NCBI RefSeq assembly: GCF_040419245.1
Contig: NZ_JAZHOH010000001.1
Coordinates: 2,728,001 to 2,792,000 of the forward strand
Source of the DNA: Ewingella sp. CoE-038-23
GTDB lineage: Bacteria; Pseudomonadota; Gammaproteobacteria; Enterobacterales; Enterobacteriaceae
DNA length: 64,000 nt
Direction: 5' to 3'
Below the pieces are notes generated by a model. That model was not told the origin of the DNA. It did not search any database and was given only the letters and a program-made list of their open reading frames with translations. Shown here piece by piece: positions 37,108-45,474 of the stretch (within the stretch, counting starts at the first letter, position 1; each line of letters starts with the position of its first letter). Position numbers and translations under genes: made by a program.

Positions 37108-37701
37108 ATGAGCGAAGTACAGGAGTCACCAATTAACTACATAGCGACGTATGAATCCAAAGTAAGGACATATCCACATAGCTTCCCTGAAATTTTTCAT
37201 CATGTGAAAGGATCAATAGTATTTTCTGAGAGTGGTGATGAATATACGGATTTTTTTAGTGGAGTTGGCGCACTAAATTATGGTTAGAACAATTATTTAA
37301 TTAAGAAAAATTTAATTGAATATATAACCTCTGATGGAATCACCGACTCTATCGATATGATGACATCAGCTAAAGAAATGTTTATAAAAACCTTACAAAA
37401 AACATCTTATCCCCAAGACACCTAGATTATAAAATATAGCATTAGTGGTTACGGACTTCTACCATTCTTAATTTTGATTAAGGAGAAATATGATACCTAG
37501 TCCCCAGGAGAACATAATGAGATATTAAGAGGAAATAACGATGCCTTTATCACTGCACACTCAGCAGTTGAAAAGTATTGGAAAGATAATCCGTTCATTA
37601 AGGAAATTGAAAATTCTTTATCAAGATATCTGTGCGTGTTTAATCCCCCAGTCACAGGCAATGAAGACCATGATGAAGATGGTTCATACAAACTATCTTG
37701 A
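37108..37701 (+). pseudogene. Decayed class III (EctB-like diaminobutyrate) aminotransferase
   Basis: The frame opens MSEVQESPINYIATYESKVR, then reads SFPEIFHHVKGS, DEYTDFFSGVGALNYG and TSDGITDSIDMMTSAKEMF. This resembles the N-terminus of diaminobutyrate-2-oxoglutarate aminotransferases (EctB type). It has an in-frame TAG at 37285 and another at 37423, with a frame change near 37420. From 37504 the reading [20 protein letters not shown] and [18 protein letters not shown] matches the C-terminal region of the same family. The middle, about 200 residues including the PLP-binding lysine, is missing. So the gene has stops, a frameshift and an internal deletion and cannot be functional. Confidence 0.8.
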
Positions 37702-37730
37702 TTTTTTAATAAAATTTAAAAGAGGAAAAT

Positions 37731-38975
37731 ATGAAATTATCTGACACTTCAAAGCTAAAATTGATTGTAGTTATTGCATCTTTAACTATCTTTACAGCGG
37801 GTTCGTTTTCCACTCTTTCAGGATTACTAATCTCTCAGTTTCAGAGCAGTTTTGGATGGCCTCTAACTTACACAAGCTTTGGAGTGTCATTAAATATGAT
37901 TCTGTATGGGTTAGTCGCCCCGTTCTCTATTTTCCTGATGGACCGATATGGAATTAAGAATATAACATATTTGGCACTTTTTTTGTTGGCAGCGGGAGCT
38001 TCAATCGCGCTCATCCCTAATCCGATTGTGTTTAACTTTGCATGGGGTGTTTTAGTTGGAAGCGGCACGGGTATGCTAACTATGGCTTATGGTGCGTATA
38101 TTGCTCAAAGATACTTTAGAGAAAATCAAGGATTACCCGTCGGTATCATGACGGCCTCAGCAGTAGTTGGGCAGTTTGCACTACTCCCTCTATGGTCCCA
38201 CCTTGCAGAATCAAAAGCATGGTTTTATCCATTAGCCGGTTGTGCCATCATTTCTTTTTTAGCAATAATAATGAATATCTTTAGCCCTATAACTACAAAT
38301 GAAAAGGAAAAAAAATTAAAACAAAAAAATTCCATATCTGAAGTGTATTTCAACCTTGTCTATGGTTTAAAGTCTCCAACATTCTGGGTGATATCGCTGT
38401 TCTTTATGATATGTGGAGCAACAACAAATGGTTTGATGTGGAGCAACTTCATTCCCGCAGCACATGATCATGGTATGCATGCTACAGTTGCATCCACCAT
38501 ACTTCTTATTATAGGGTTCTCCAATATCATTGGTACGCTTTTGACTGGTTGGCTGACCGATAAAATAAACCCAAAACATATCCTGGCGGCAGTCTTCTTA
38601 TTTAGGGCGGCGGTTTTATTTTGGCTTCCATTTATCTTAAATTCCAACCTAGACGTTAACCTGATCACTTTTGCAATTCTTTTTGGGATTTTAGATGTTG
38701 CCACCGTTCCGCCCGTGATTACTTTATGCAACAAAGTTTTCTCTGACAGAGGCCCAGCACTTTTTTCATGGACAAATGCTTTTCATCAGATTGGCGCCGG
38801 AGCAATGGCCTTTTTAGCGAGTTATCTAAGAATACGACTGGGCGATTACTTCGTAGTATGGATCCTCGCAGCAAGTATGTGCGTACTGGCTATTTTAATT
38901 GTTTATCTCTCTAAATATGATGGTTATCAACCTGAGCACACCGACAATAAAAATACAACCGAGACAAGTCCATAG
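37731..38975 (+). CDS. MFS transporter inside the island remnant
   Basis: This 414-residue protein has about 12 hydrophobic segments. Motif A-like FLMDRYGIKN occurs after helix 2 and a related GWLTDKINPKH after helix 8. AGAGGAAA lies before the ATG. It is low in GC and AT-rich in codon choice, unlike the flanking genes. It lies 29 bp after the aminotransferase pseudogene, so the two were probably one operon. Diaminobutyrate aminotransferases and MFS exporters or importers are found together in some siderophore and compatible-solute clusters, so this may be the last intact gene of one. The substrate is unknown. Confidence 0.82.
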   Translation: MKLSDTSKLKLIVVIASLTIFTAGSFSTLSGLLISQFQSSFGWPLTYTSFGVSLNMILYGLVAPFSIFLMDRYGIKNITYLALFLLAAGASIALIPNPIVFNFAWGVLVGSGTGMLTMAYGAYIAQRYFRENQGLPVGIMTASAVVGQFALLPLWSHLAESKAWFYPLAGCAIISFLAIIMNIFSPITTNEKEKKLKQKNSISEVYFNLVYGLKSPTFWVISLFFMICGATTNGLMWSNFIPAAHDHGMHATVASTILLIIGFSNIIGTLLTGWLTDKINPKHILAAVFLFRAAVLFWLPFILNSNLDVNLITFAILFGILDVATVPPVITLCNKVFSDRGPALFSWTNAFHQIGAGAMAFLASYLRIRLGDYFVVWILAASMCVLAILIVYLSKYDGYQPEHTDNKNTTETSP

Positions 38976-39015
38976 CTGGGAACATCACACTTGTTAATCC
39001 TTATAAAATAGCAAA

Positions 39016-39055
39016 ACGCCCGCTTAAGGAAACTTAAGCGGGCGTTTTGCTTTGG
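39016..39055 (+). repeat. Right copy of 40-bp direct repeat (duplicate tRNA-Asn terminator)
   Basis: The sequence is identical over 40 bases to 36413-36452. It bounds the AT-rich block on the right and serves as terminator for the MFS gene. The direct orientation and tRNA-proximal origin resemble the two ends of an inserted element. Confidence 0.92.
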
Positions 39056-39130
39056 TGTTTTCGCCGACTGATTCGTCAGTTGGCTCAAAATTGGTTATCA
39101 TCCGCCCCCCCTCTTCCTGCGGAAAGCCTG

Positions 39131-39829
39131 ATGTCTACGATTATCGATACCTTTATCGCCCCGCCGTGCCACGACGAGATCGAGACGCTCTATCAGGACG
39201 AGCATCTGCTGCTGATCAATAAGCCTGCCGGGCTGCTGAGCCTGTCGGGTAAAAATCCGCTCAATCTCGATTCGGTCCATCATCGGCTGGTGCAGACATT
39301 CCCCGGCTGCACTCTGGTTCATCGCCTCGATTTCGGTACTTCTGGCCTGATGGTGATTGCCCGCAATAAGCCAATCAATGCCGCACTTTGCCAGCAGTTC
39401 AGTCAGCGCAGCGTGAGGAAAATCTACAGCGCCCTGCTCTGCGGGCATCTGGATGAAGATGAAGGGGTGATTGATGCGCCCATTGCCAAAGACCCGGCGC
39501 TGTTCCCGCTGATGTCAATTTGCGCCATTCACGGCAAGCCCGCGCGCTCCGGCTATCGGGTGATTGAACGCTTCTACCGTGAGTTAGAAAACGGCGCATT
39601 GCTGCCCTTGACGCGGGTAGAGCTGACGCCAGAAACCGGGCGCACGCACCAGTTGCGCATTCACTGTCAGCTACTGGGCCACCCCATTTTAGGCTGTGAT
39701 TTGTATGGCGGCCTGCTGCTGCCGGGGACTGAACAGACACCTCGCCTGATGCTGCACGCCAGCGAGCTGCATTTTGTGCATCCCATCAGTGGAGAGAAAA
39801 TCGAAGCCCGTCATGCCAGTCCTTTCTAA
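39131..39829 (+). CDS. RluA-family RNA pseudouridine synthase
   Basis: The ATG at 39131 (MSTIIDTFIAPPCHDEIE) gives 232 residues; the frame is open back to 39047, inside the terminator repeat. The catalytic motif HRLDFGTSGLMVIARN (Asp of HRLD, about residue 67) and GRTHQLRIHCQLLGHPILGC are standard for the RluA group. RluA-type enzymes modify 23S rRNA or tRNA uridines. The exact target cannot be read. It is 219 residues in E. coli RluA, so RluA itself or a close paralogue is likely. It is convergent with yaiL. Confidence 0.87.
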   Translation: MSTIIDTFIAPPCHDEIETLYQDEHLLLINKPAGLLSLSGKNPLNLDSVHHRLVQTFPGCTLVHRLDFGTSGLMVIARNKPINAALCQQFSQRSVRKIYSALLCGHLDEDEGVIDAPIAKDPALFPLMSICAIHGKPARSGYRVIERFYRELENGALLPLTRVELTPETGRTHQLRIHCQLLGHPILGCDLYGGLLLPGTEQTPRLMLHASELHFVHPISGEKIEARHASPF

Positions 39830-39856
39830 GCCACAACCTCCATACGCAACCCTTGA

Positions 39857-40396
39857 TCACCACATCAAATCGTCGGGCACTTTAAAGTCAGCATACGGAT
39901 CTTCTTCATCCTGCTCTTCCTGACTGAGCGCGCTGTTTAAAGCAATGCTGCCGGCGTCTCGCTGGGCAATTTTATCAGCGACGCTTGCAGGAATAATGGC
40001 GTACTGACTCTCACTCGGGTTATCGGTAACCCAACGAGCAATGGCGAGACGCCCGCTAATCAACTGGGCCTGAGTGACCTTATCAACCATTATTTTTTTG
40101 ATAAGATTATTATCGGTGAAGTTAAAACCAATATCGCCTTTTGCAATATCAATTCTATTCATTTCAATCAGTTGTTTAACCTGAGCTTTATGTTCTTTAG
40201 ATAACACAGCCTGTTTGTGTTGTTCATTTAACTGTTTATCACGCTCAAGCTGCGTTTTTTTATTTTCTTCCACCGCTTCTCTTGCCTCACGCGCCTGAAC
40301 CCGTGACTTTTTAGCCGTTCTCTGAACTTTAGCCACCTTTTTGCTGGTCACTAATCCGGCTTTTAGCAGTTGCTCTTGTAAGGTCAGTTTTGTCAT
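39857..40396 (-). CDS. yaiL: DUF2058 protein YaiL
   Basis: The 179-residue product has the E. coli YaiL length and pattern. MTKLTLQEQLLKAGLVTSKK is followed by a long highly charged coiled coil (residues about 20-75, rich in Lys/Arg/Glu). A small folded part follows (KGDIGFNFTDNNLIKKI, YAIIPASVADKI) and an acidic C-terminus (EEQDEEDPYADFKVPDD). It is often described as nucleoprotein or polynucleotide-associated. The detailed role is unknown. Confidence 0.9.
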   Translation of the reverse strand: MTKLTLQEQLLKAGLVTSKKVAKVQRTAKKSRVQAREAREAVEENKKTQLERDKQLNEQHKQAVLSKEHKAQVKQLIEMNRIDIAKGDIGFNFTDNNLIKKIMVDKVTQAQLISGRLAIARWVTDNPSESQYAIIPASVADKIAQRDAGSIALNSALSQEEQDEEDPYADFKVPDDLMW

Positions 40397-40465
40397 TTTC
40401 GTTTCTAAACTCGTTAAATAATTTCTGCGATTATAGCGGTAATTTTTGAGGCAGTGCTAGGTGGC

Positions 40466-40493
40466 GGAACTCCTCCGCCATTTTCACCACTCA
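40466..40493 (+). promoter_or_regulatory. hrp box (HrpL-type ECF sigma promoter)
   Basis: GGAACT (40466-40471), a 15-base spacer and CCACTCA (40487-40493) match the hrp box GGAACC-N15/16-CCACNNA, differing at one -35 base. It ends 33 bp before the start of the HrpK-like gene. HrpL controls type III secretion genes in Erwinia, Pantoea, Pectobacterium and P. syringae. Confidence 0.75.
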
Positions 40494-40526
40494 CTTAGCT
40501 TAGGAAGCTATTTGAGGTGAGTTAAA

Positions 40527-42992
40527 ATGCGCGTATTGCCTTCCCAATCTGGTCCGACCTTCAATGGCTCAATTTCTTCGTCGGCTGATGAAACCTCTTT
40601 TGGAACCCAGCCGCCTGCCAGCACCTTGAACCGGGCAAGTTCGGGTTCAAATCTGTCAATTCAGTACGGTCAGACCAATAATCAGGCCAACAGCGCGGCG
40701 GCCGCCAATGATCCGGGCGATATTATCAACGAGCTGGCGTCGATGATTGCCGGTTTATTACGAAAAATGAGTGACGCGCAAAACGGCGCGGCTTCAGGCA
40801 CTCCATCTGCACCGACTGGCACCCCAGCGCCCGCCAGCTCGGGTGTGAATGCGTCGCAGAGCGCAAGCCCGACTTCGGCTACTTCGGCAACTTCAGCCAC
40901 CTCCGCCAGTTCGGCTAGCGCTGCAGCCAGTTCTACTGCCTCTTCGGCCGACGCTAACTTTATCGATAACTCGAAATACTCTTCTCCCGAGGAGTTAAAA
41001 AAGTATGCCCCGCTGGTGGCGAACCTGCCGCCAGACCAGCAGTTGCAAGCTGAAAAAGAGATGAATCGCCCAGCGGCGGCGGCCAAGATGGCGGCGGCCG
41101 GTGGCCCTGACGCCGCTCATGCCAAAGCCTTTATCGACGCCAACCCGGCGCTGAAAACCGCCACTGACGTCGGCAAGCACGGCGGCAAGCCTGATGGCAA
41201 AACCACCAACGGTGACTATGCCGCCTTCGCCAATAATATGGACAAAGCCCGCGACGCGGCGGTCAAAGACGTCACGGATTACCAGAAGGCTCACCCTAAT
41301 GCCGATCCGCAGTCCTTGCAGATGGTAACCTCGGCGGCAACGCTGCGCGCCAGCGAACCTCTGGTGAAATGCGCCTCGCTAGACTCCAACGGCAAGGTTG
41401 ATTCCTACATCACCGCCGACTCGCTGAAGGCCATTCAGCAAAATAATCCGGGCTTGTCCCCTGCTCTGCAGCAAGCGGCCAAAACCTTCTCCCAGCCCGG
41501 CTTCTTATACATGCTGGATCAGGGCGGGTTAGAAGGTAAAGATTTGGCGCTGCACAACCCGGATCAGAAAATCAGCGGCAGCAATATCGACAACTGGATC
41601 GCCAAGCAGGCGCCGACCAACAGCGGCGAGTTCGCCAGCATGATGAATGACGCGGCGACCCGCAACGCCGTGGCAAACGTGGATATCAGCAATCTCGGGG
41701 CCGACGTGTTCCAGAACCCGCAAAACTACAGCGGTGCGCAGAAAGCGGCGGTGTTGGTCAAACTGCAACAAACGCAGGGCCAAGTAGATGGCGGCAGCTC
41801 GCTGCGTAAAACCGACAAAACCTCGCAGGCGCTGCAAGATGATATCGCGCAATTGCAGAGCGACCCGGACGTGCAGAAGTTTATGGCGCAGGCCGTGCCT
41901 GGACAGGAAAAGATGATGATTGGCAATGACCCCGGTCTAAGCAAAGCGGTGAATCAATGCTATCAGGATCTGATTTCAGGCAAAACCATGGACCAAGATA
42001 TGCAGGCCGCGCGCGACGCCGCCGCCAAGGCCAATGCCGGTAAGAAGCCGGAAGACCAGCAGCCGGTGGATTACAGCGACGCCATTAACAGCCTCAATTC
42101 AGAGCTGCAATTGCAGGGCGACCTTCAGGGCAAAGGGGCGAACCTGCCCACCACCGCGCAGGTGATCAACAGCCGCCCTGACCTCAAACAGCAAATTCAG
42201 ACTTCCTACGAGCAGAACTTTACCCAAGGTCAGGCGGTAGAAAGTGGTCTGAAAAATAACAGCAAGGCCGATGCCAAAGACGTACTGGCGAGTGTCGATC
42301 AGAAGAAAGCCGCCTATGAAGATGCTATCCCAGACAGCGTGACGGCGGCCTCGGAAGATGGCTACGCCGAAGCCACCATGAAAGCCCTAAGCACCACCAG
42401 CAAAGGCATGAGCTTCCTCAACACGCTGAAGGACGCCGGCACCCTGCCTAAAGATAGCGATTTGACCAAGATGACCGGCAAAGAGATGTACTCGCAGCTG
42501 CGCGAAGGGGTGGAGAAGCAAACCAGCGAGATGGGGCTGAGCATGGCGAAAAGAGCCTCACTCAGTGGCAGCGGGATCATGAGCGTCGCGGGTCTGGCGT
42601 CGGTGTCTGAGCAGTTGAAATCGGGCGATAAAGCGGGCGCGGCGAAAACCATTTATGACGGCATCAAAGGCAGCTCGGAGCTGGGCAAACTCGGCTTTAA
42701 CACCGCCGCCGAAGCCTTGGGCAAAGATGCTTCCGTGGGGCTGGGCCGTATCGCAGGCAGCGTGGCCGGTCGCGTGGCTGGCACGGTCGCAGGTGAAGCA
42801 GCCGGTGCTGCCGCTGCCGAGGCGCTGGGTGCAGCCGCCGGGCCGGTCGGCTGGATCGTCGACGCGGCGATGGGCTTAGGTTTCGGGATCAAAGCCATTA
42901 TTGACGCGGTGAAAAAGCACAAAGATCAGAAAACCTTCGACCACAACGTTGACCCCACCCTCAAACAGTTTGGTATTCCCACGCCAAGCTAA
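40527..42992 (+). CDS. HrpK/NolX-like type III translocator-type protein
   Basis: This 821-residue protein has no N-terminal signal peptide. The Ser/Ala/Thr/Pro-rich, low-complexity N-terminal 150 residues are typical of type III substrates. The middle contains KTTNGDYAAFANNMDKARDA and YQKAHPNADPQSLQMVTSAA, which resemble HrpF/NolX and HrpK proteins. The C-terminus has a Gly/Ala helix-packing hydrophobic stretch (about residues 738-790: GRIAGSVAGRVAGTVAGEAA, GPVGWIVDAAMGLGFGIKAI) then FDHNVDPTLKQFGIPTPS, as in HrpK. Such proteins are secreted and help effectors enter host cells. GAGGTGA precedes the ATG and an hrp box lies just upstream. No secretion apparatus gene is nearby. The family call is from memory and moderate; coding is certain. 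Confidence 0.78.
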   Translation: MRVLPSQSGPTFNGSISSSADETSFGTQPPASTLNRASSGSNLSIQYGQTNNQANSAAAANDPGDIINELASMIAGLLRKMSDAQNGAASGTPSAPTGTPAPASSGVNASQSASPTSATSATSATSASSASAAASSTASSADANFIDNSKYSSPEELKKYAPLVANLPPDQQLQAEKEMNRPAAAAKMAAAGGPDAAHAKAFIDANPALKTATDVGKHGGKPDGKTTNGDYAAFANNMDKARDAAVKDVTDYQKAHPNADPQSLQMVTSAATLRASEPLVKCASLDSNGKVDSYITADSLKAIQQNNPGLSPALQQAAKTFSQPGFLYMLDQGGLEGKDLALHNPDQKISGSNIDNWIAKQAPTNSGEFASMMNDAATRNAVANVDISNLGADVFQNPQNYSGAQKAAVLVKLQQTQGQVDGGSSLRKTDKTSQALQDDIAQLQSDPDVQKFMAQAVPGQEKMMIGNDPGLSKAVNQCYQDLISGKTMDQDMQAARDAAAKANAGKKPEDQQPVDYSDAINSLNSELQLQGDLQGKGANLPTTAQVINSRPDLKQQIQTSYEQNFTQGQAVESGLKNNSKADAKDVLASVDQKKAAYEDAIPDSVTAASEDGYAEATMKALSTTSKGMSFLNTLKDAGTLPKDSDLTKMTGKEMYSQLREGVEKQTSEMGLSMAKRASLSGSGIMSVAGLASVSEQLKSGDKAGAAKTIYDGIKGSSELGKLGFNTAAEALGKDASVGLGRIAGSVAGRVAGTVAGEAAGAAAAEALGAAAGPVGWIVDAAMGLGFGIKAIIDAVKKHKDQKTFDHNVDPTLKQFGIPTPS

Positions 42993-43011
42993 TGGAGGCA
43001 ATCAGCACATA

Positions 43012-43042
43012 AAAAGGGGCCAAATCTGGCCCCTTCGCTTTT
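43012..43042 (+). terminator. Terminator after the HrpK-like gene
   Basis: AAGGGGCCA / TGGCCCCTT (43014-43022, 43027-43035) with an A-run before and CGCTTTT after; it can serve both convergent genes. Confidence 0.85.
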
Positions 43043-43055
43043 GCAAAAATGCGAT

Positions 43056-43529
43056 TTATGGCGTGACCAACGCGGGTTCCGCCAGCGGCGCTGCCGTTTT
43101 CTTGCAGCACAAATACAGGACATAAATCAGTGGGATCCACGCCAGCGTGCCCAGCGTCAGCTTGGCGTAGACATACACCTGCGGCGAGGCGAAGTGCTGC
43201 AAGATAGTATTAATCAGCCGCAGTGCCAGTTGGATCAGATAAAGCATACCGAACCACCAGCCGGAACGATTGATGTCATGCATGCGACGGATGCCCACGG
43301 CCATAATCGGCACAATCACCGCCAGCAAAAATATCCACTGCGCCAGGCTGCCGTAGAAGATGGCGTTCGTCACCCCCACCAGCGTGGTGATGATGGCAAC
43401 CGAGAAGCCCAACAGCACGGAAATCAGCATGCTGCCGAGCAAGAATACCCAAAACTCTTTTCTGGTTGAGCGACCACTAAAATCAACGTAGCGCTTCCAA
43501 CCCTGTAAATAACATTGCCAGACCGTCAT
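43056..43529 (-). CDS. DUF805 inner-membrane protein
   Basis: This 157-residue protein opens with the DUF805 pattern FSGRSTRKEFWVFLLG (residues about 17-32) and has four hydrophobic segments, with RRMHDINRSGWWF between helices 2 and 3. YhaH/YiiR-type members are small membrane proteins of unknown role. It is convergent with the HrpK-like gene. Confidence 0.88.
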   Translation of the reverse strand: MTVWQCYLQGWKRYVDFSGRSTRKEFWVFLLGSMLISVLLGFSVAIITTLVGVTNAIFYGSLAQWIFLLAVIVPIMAVGIRRMHDINRSGWWFGMLYLIQLALRLINTILQHFASPQVYVYAKLTLGTLAWIPLIYVLYLCCKKTAAPLAEPALVTP

Positions 43530-43748
43530 TCCTGACTCCTCTCCCCATTAATTATTACTATTATTTATTGATATAAGTGTTAACTCTGTTTTCGCTTCAT
43601 TCTTTACCGCAACTTCCTCTCTGAGGGAAGCATTGCCTGTAATAACCGGCATTTTTGTGCCCATCCTTAGATGTTGGCTGGAATTATTTAGGTGGGGTGT
43701 TATATATCCTTTACTCGCTAATGAATCTTTTCCGCTAAGGATCGTCCG

Positions 43749-44717
43749 ATGTCCGCCAAAATTCGCTGTGCCATTCTTGATGATTACCAAAACGTTGCCC
43801 TCACCTACGCCGATTGGTCTTCGCTGGACGATAAAGTCGATACCCAAGTGATTAACCAGCACATTGCTGATGAAGAAATGCTGGTGAAAACCCTCGCCGA
43901 CGCCGAAATTGTGGTCATCATGCGCGAACGCACGCCTTTTACCGCCGCGCTGTTTGCCCGCCTGCCTAAGCTCAAATTGCTGATCACCTCAGGGATGCGT
44001 AATGCCTCCGTTGATCTTGAGGCGGCGAAACTGCACGGCGTCACGGTATGCGGCACTGGCAGCGGCGGCAGCGCACCGACGGAGCTGACCTGGGGGCTGA
44101 TCCTCGGTTTGGCCCGCCATCTGGTCACCGAAAATAACGCCCTGCGCGACAACGGCACGTGGCAGAGCACCGTCGGACTAGGCCTAAGCGGCAAGCGTCT
44201 GGGCCTAATTGGACTGGGTAAAATTGGCCAGCAGATGGCCAAGATAGGCCACGCCTTTGGCATGAAAGTGGTGGCCTGGAGCCAAAACCTCACCGCCGAG
44301 CACGCGGCTAAACACAGCGTGGAGCTGGCGGCCAGCAAAGAAGCCCTATTGGCCACCAGCGACGTGGTATCGATTCATCTGGTGCTCAGCGATCGCAGCC
44401 GGGGACTGGTGGATGCCGCCGATCTGGCGCTGATGAAACCTTCCGCCCTGCTGATCAACACCTCGCGCGCCGCCATTGTTGACCAACCGGCGCTGATTGC
44501 CGCACTGCAACAGGGCAAAATCGGCGGCGCGGGACTGGACGTGTTTGACGTCGAGCCGCTCCCCGCCGAGCACCCTTTCCGCTCGCTGCCTAACGTGCTG
44601 GCGACGCCGCATATTGGCTATGTCTCAGACGACAATTACCGCATCTATTTCAGCGAAGCGGTCGAAAATATCGAATCATTCTTAGCGGGAAACCCAGTCA
44701 GAGTGCTGTCGATTTAA
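43749..44717 (+). CDS. D-isomer-specific 2-hydroxyacid dehydrogenase
   Basis: This 322-residue NAD(P)-dependent oxidoreductase has the Rossmann motif GLIGLGKIGQQMAKIG (about residues 154-169). The catalytic Arg is in LLINTSRAAIVDQ, the Glu in GLDVFDVEPLPAEHPF and the His in VLATPHIGYVSDD. AAGGA lies eight bases before the ATG. Family members reduce 2-oxoacids such as phosphoglycerate, hydroxypyruvate or glyoxylate. The substrate here is not evident. It lies upstream of the uhp-like genes on the same strand with a 133-bp gap. Confidence 0.88.
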   Translation: MSAKIRCAILDDYQNVALTYADWSSLDDKVDTQVINQHIADEEMLVKTLADAEIVVIMRERTPFTAALFARLPKLKLLITSGMRNASVDLEAAKLHGVTVCGTGSGGSAPTELTWGLILGLARHLVTENNALRDNGTWQSTVGLGLSGKRLGLIGLGKIGQQMAKIGHAFGMKVVAWSQNLTAEHAAKHSVELAASKEALLATSDVVSIHLVLSDRSRGLVDAADLALMKPSALLINTSRAAIVDQPALIAALQQGKIGGAGLDVFDVEPLPAEHPFRSLPNVLATPHIGYVSDDNYRIYFSEAVENIESFLAGNPVRVLSI

Positions 44718-44850
44718 CGATTACTCAGGATGGGTGAGCGAATTCTTAAATCAAATTCCGTTACCCACCCTGCATTTCCACATCTGCCAGTTGCCAGCGG
44801 CAAGCATTCATGACCATTATGTAAATTCCATTTACATTCAGTTACTCCAG

Positions 44851-45474
44851 ATGATTAACGTTGCCCTAATTGATGACCACGTGGTAGTCCGCTCCGGCTT
44901 TGCTCAGTTGCTGGGGCTGGAATCTGACATCAAAATTGTCGGTCAGTACGCGTCGGCGGCTAACGCCTGGTCGTCGCTGCTGAAGATGAACATTGACGTG
45001 GCGGTGATGGATATCGCAATGCCAGATGAAAGTGGGCTAAGCCTGCTGAGCCGCCTGCGCCAGCAGCGGCCCAATTTCCGCGCCATTATTTTGAGCATTT
45101 ACGACACCACCGCCTTCGTGCAAAGCGCGCTGGACGCCGGGGCCAGTGGCTATCTGACCAAGCGCTGCGGGCCAGAGGAGCTGGTGCAGGCCGTGCGCAC
45201 CGTCCACGCCGGTGGCCGCTATCTCTGCTCCGACGCCCTGCTGGCGCTGCGCCAAAGTCAGCAAACGCCCAAGGCGCTGCAATCCCTCACGCCCCGCGAG
45301 CGCGAGATTTTCGACCTGCTGGTTAACGGGCTGAGCGTCAAGGCGATAGCCGAACAGCTGGAGCTAAGCCACAAAACCGTGCACGTTCACCGCGCCAACA
45401 TCCTCGGCAAACTCCAGTGCGACACCACCATCGAACTGGTGCATTTTGCCATTCAGCACAGCCTGCTTGCCTAA
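44851..45474 (+). CDS. uhpA: UhpA-like response regulator
   Basis: The ATG at 44851 (MINVALIDDHVVVRSGFAQL) gives 207 residues and aligns with E. coli UhpA. The receiver domain has phosphoacceptor Asp54 (AVMDIAMPDE) and Lys at about 104 (GYLTKRCGPEEL). The LuxR-type helix-turn-helix is at about 145-200 (LTPREREIFDLLVNGLSVKA, LSHKTVHVHRANIL). UhpA activates hexose-phosphate uptake. The stop overlaps the uhpB ATG by one base. Here the controlled transporter appears to be afuABC instead of uhpT. Confidence 0.9.
   Translation: MINVALIDDHVVVRSGFAQLLGLESDIKIVGQYASAANAWSSLLKMNIDVAVMDIAMPDESGLSLLSRLRQQRPNFRAIILSIYDTTAFVQSALDAGASGYLTKRCGPEELVQAVRTVHAGGRYLCSDALLALRQSQQTPKALQSLTPREREIFDLLVNGLSVKAIAEQLELSHKTVHVHRANILGKLQCDTTIELVHFAIQHSLLA

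Noticed and set aside
36453..39015. Integrase or transposase in the island remnant
   Set aside because: No frame on either strand resembles one; mobility is inferred only from the flanking repeats.
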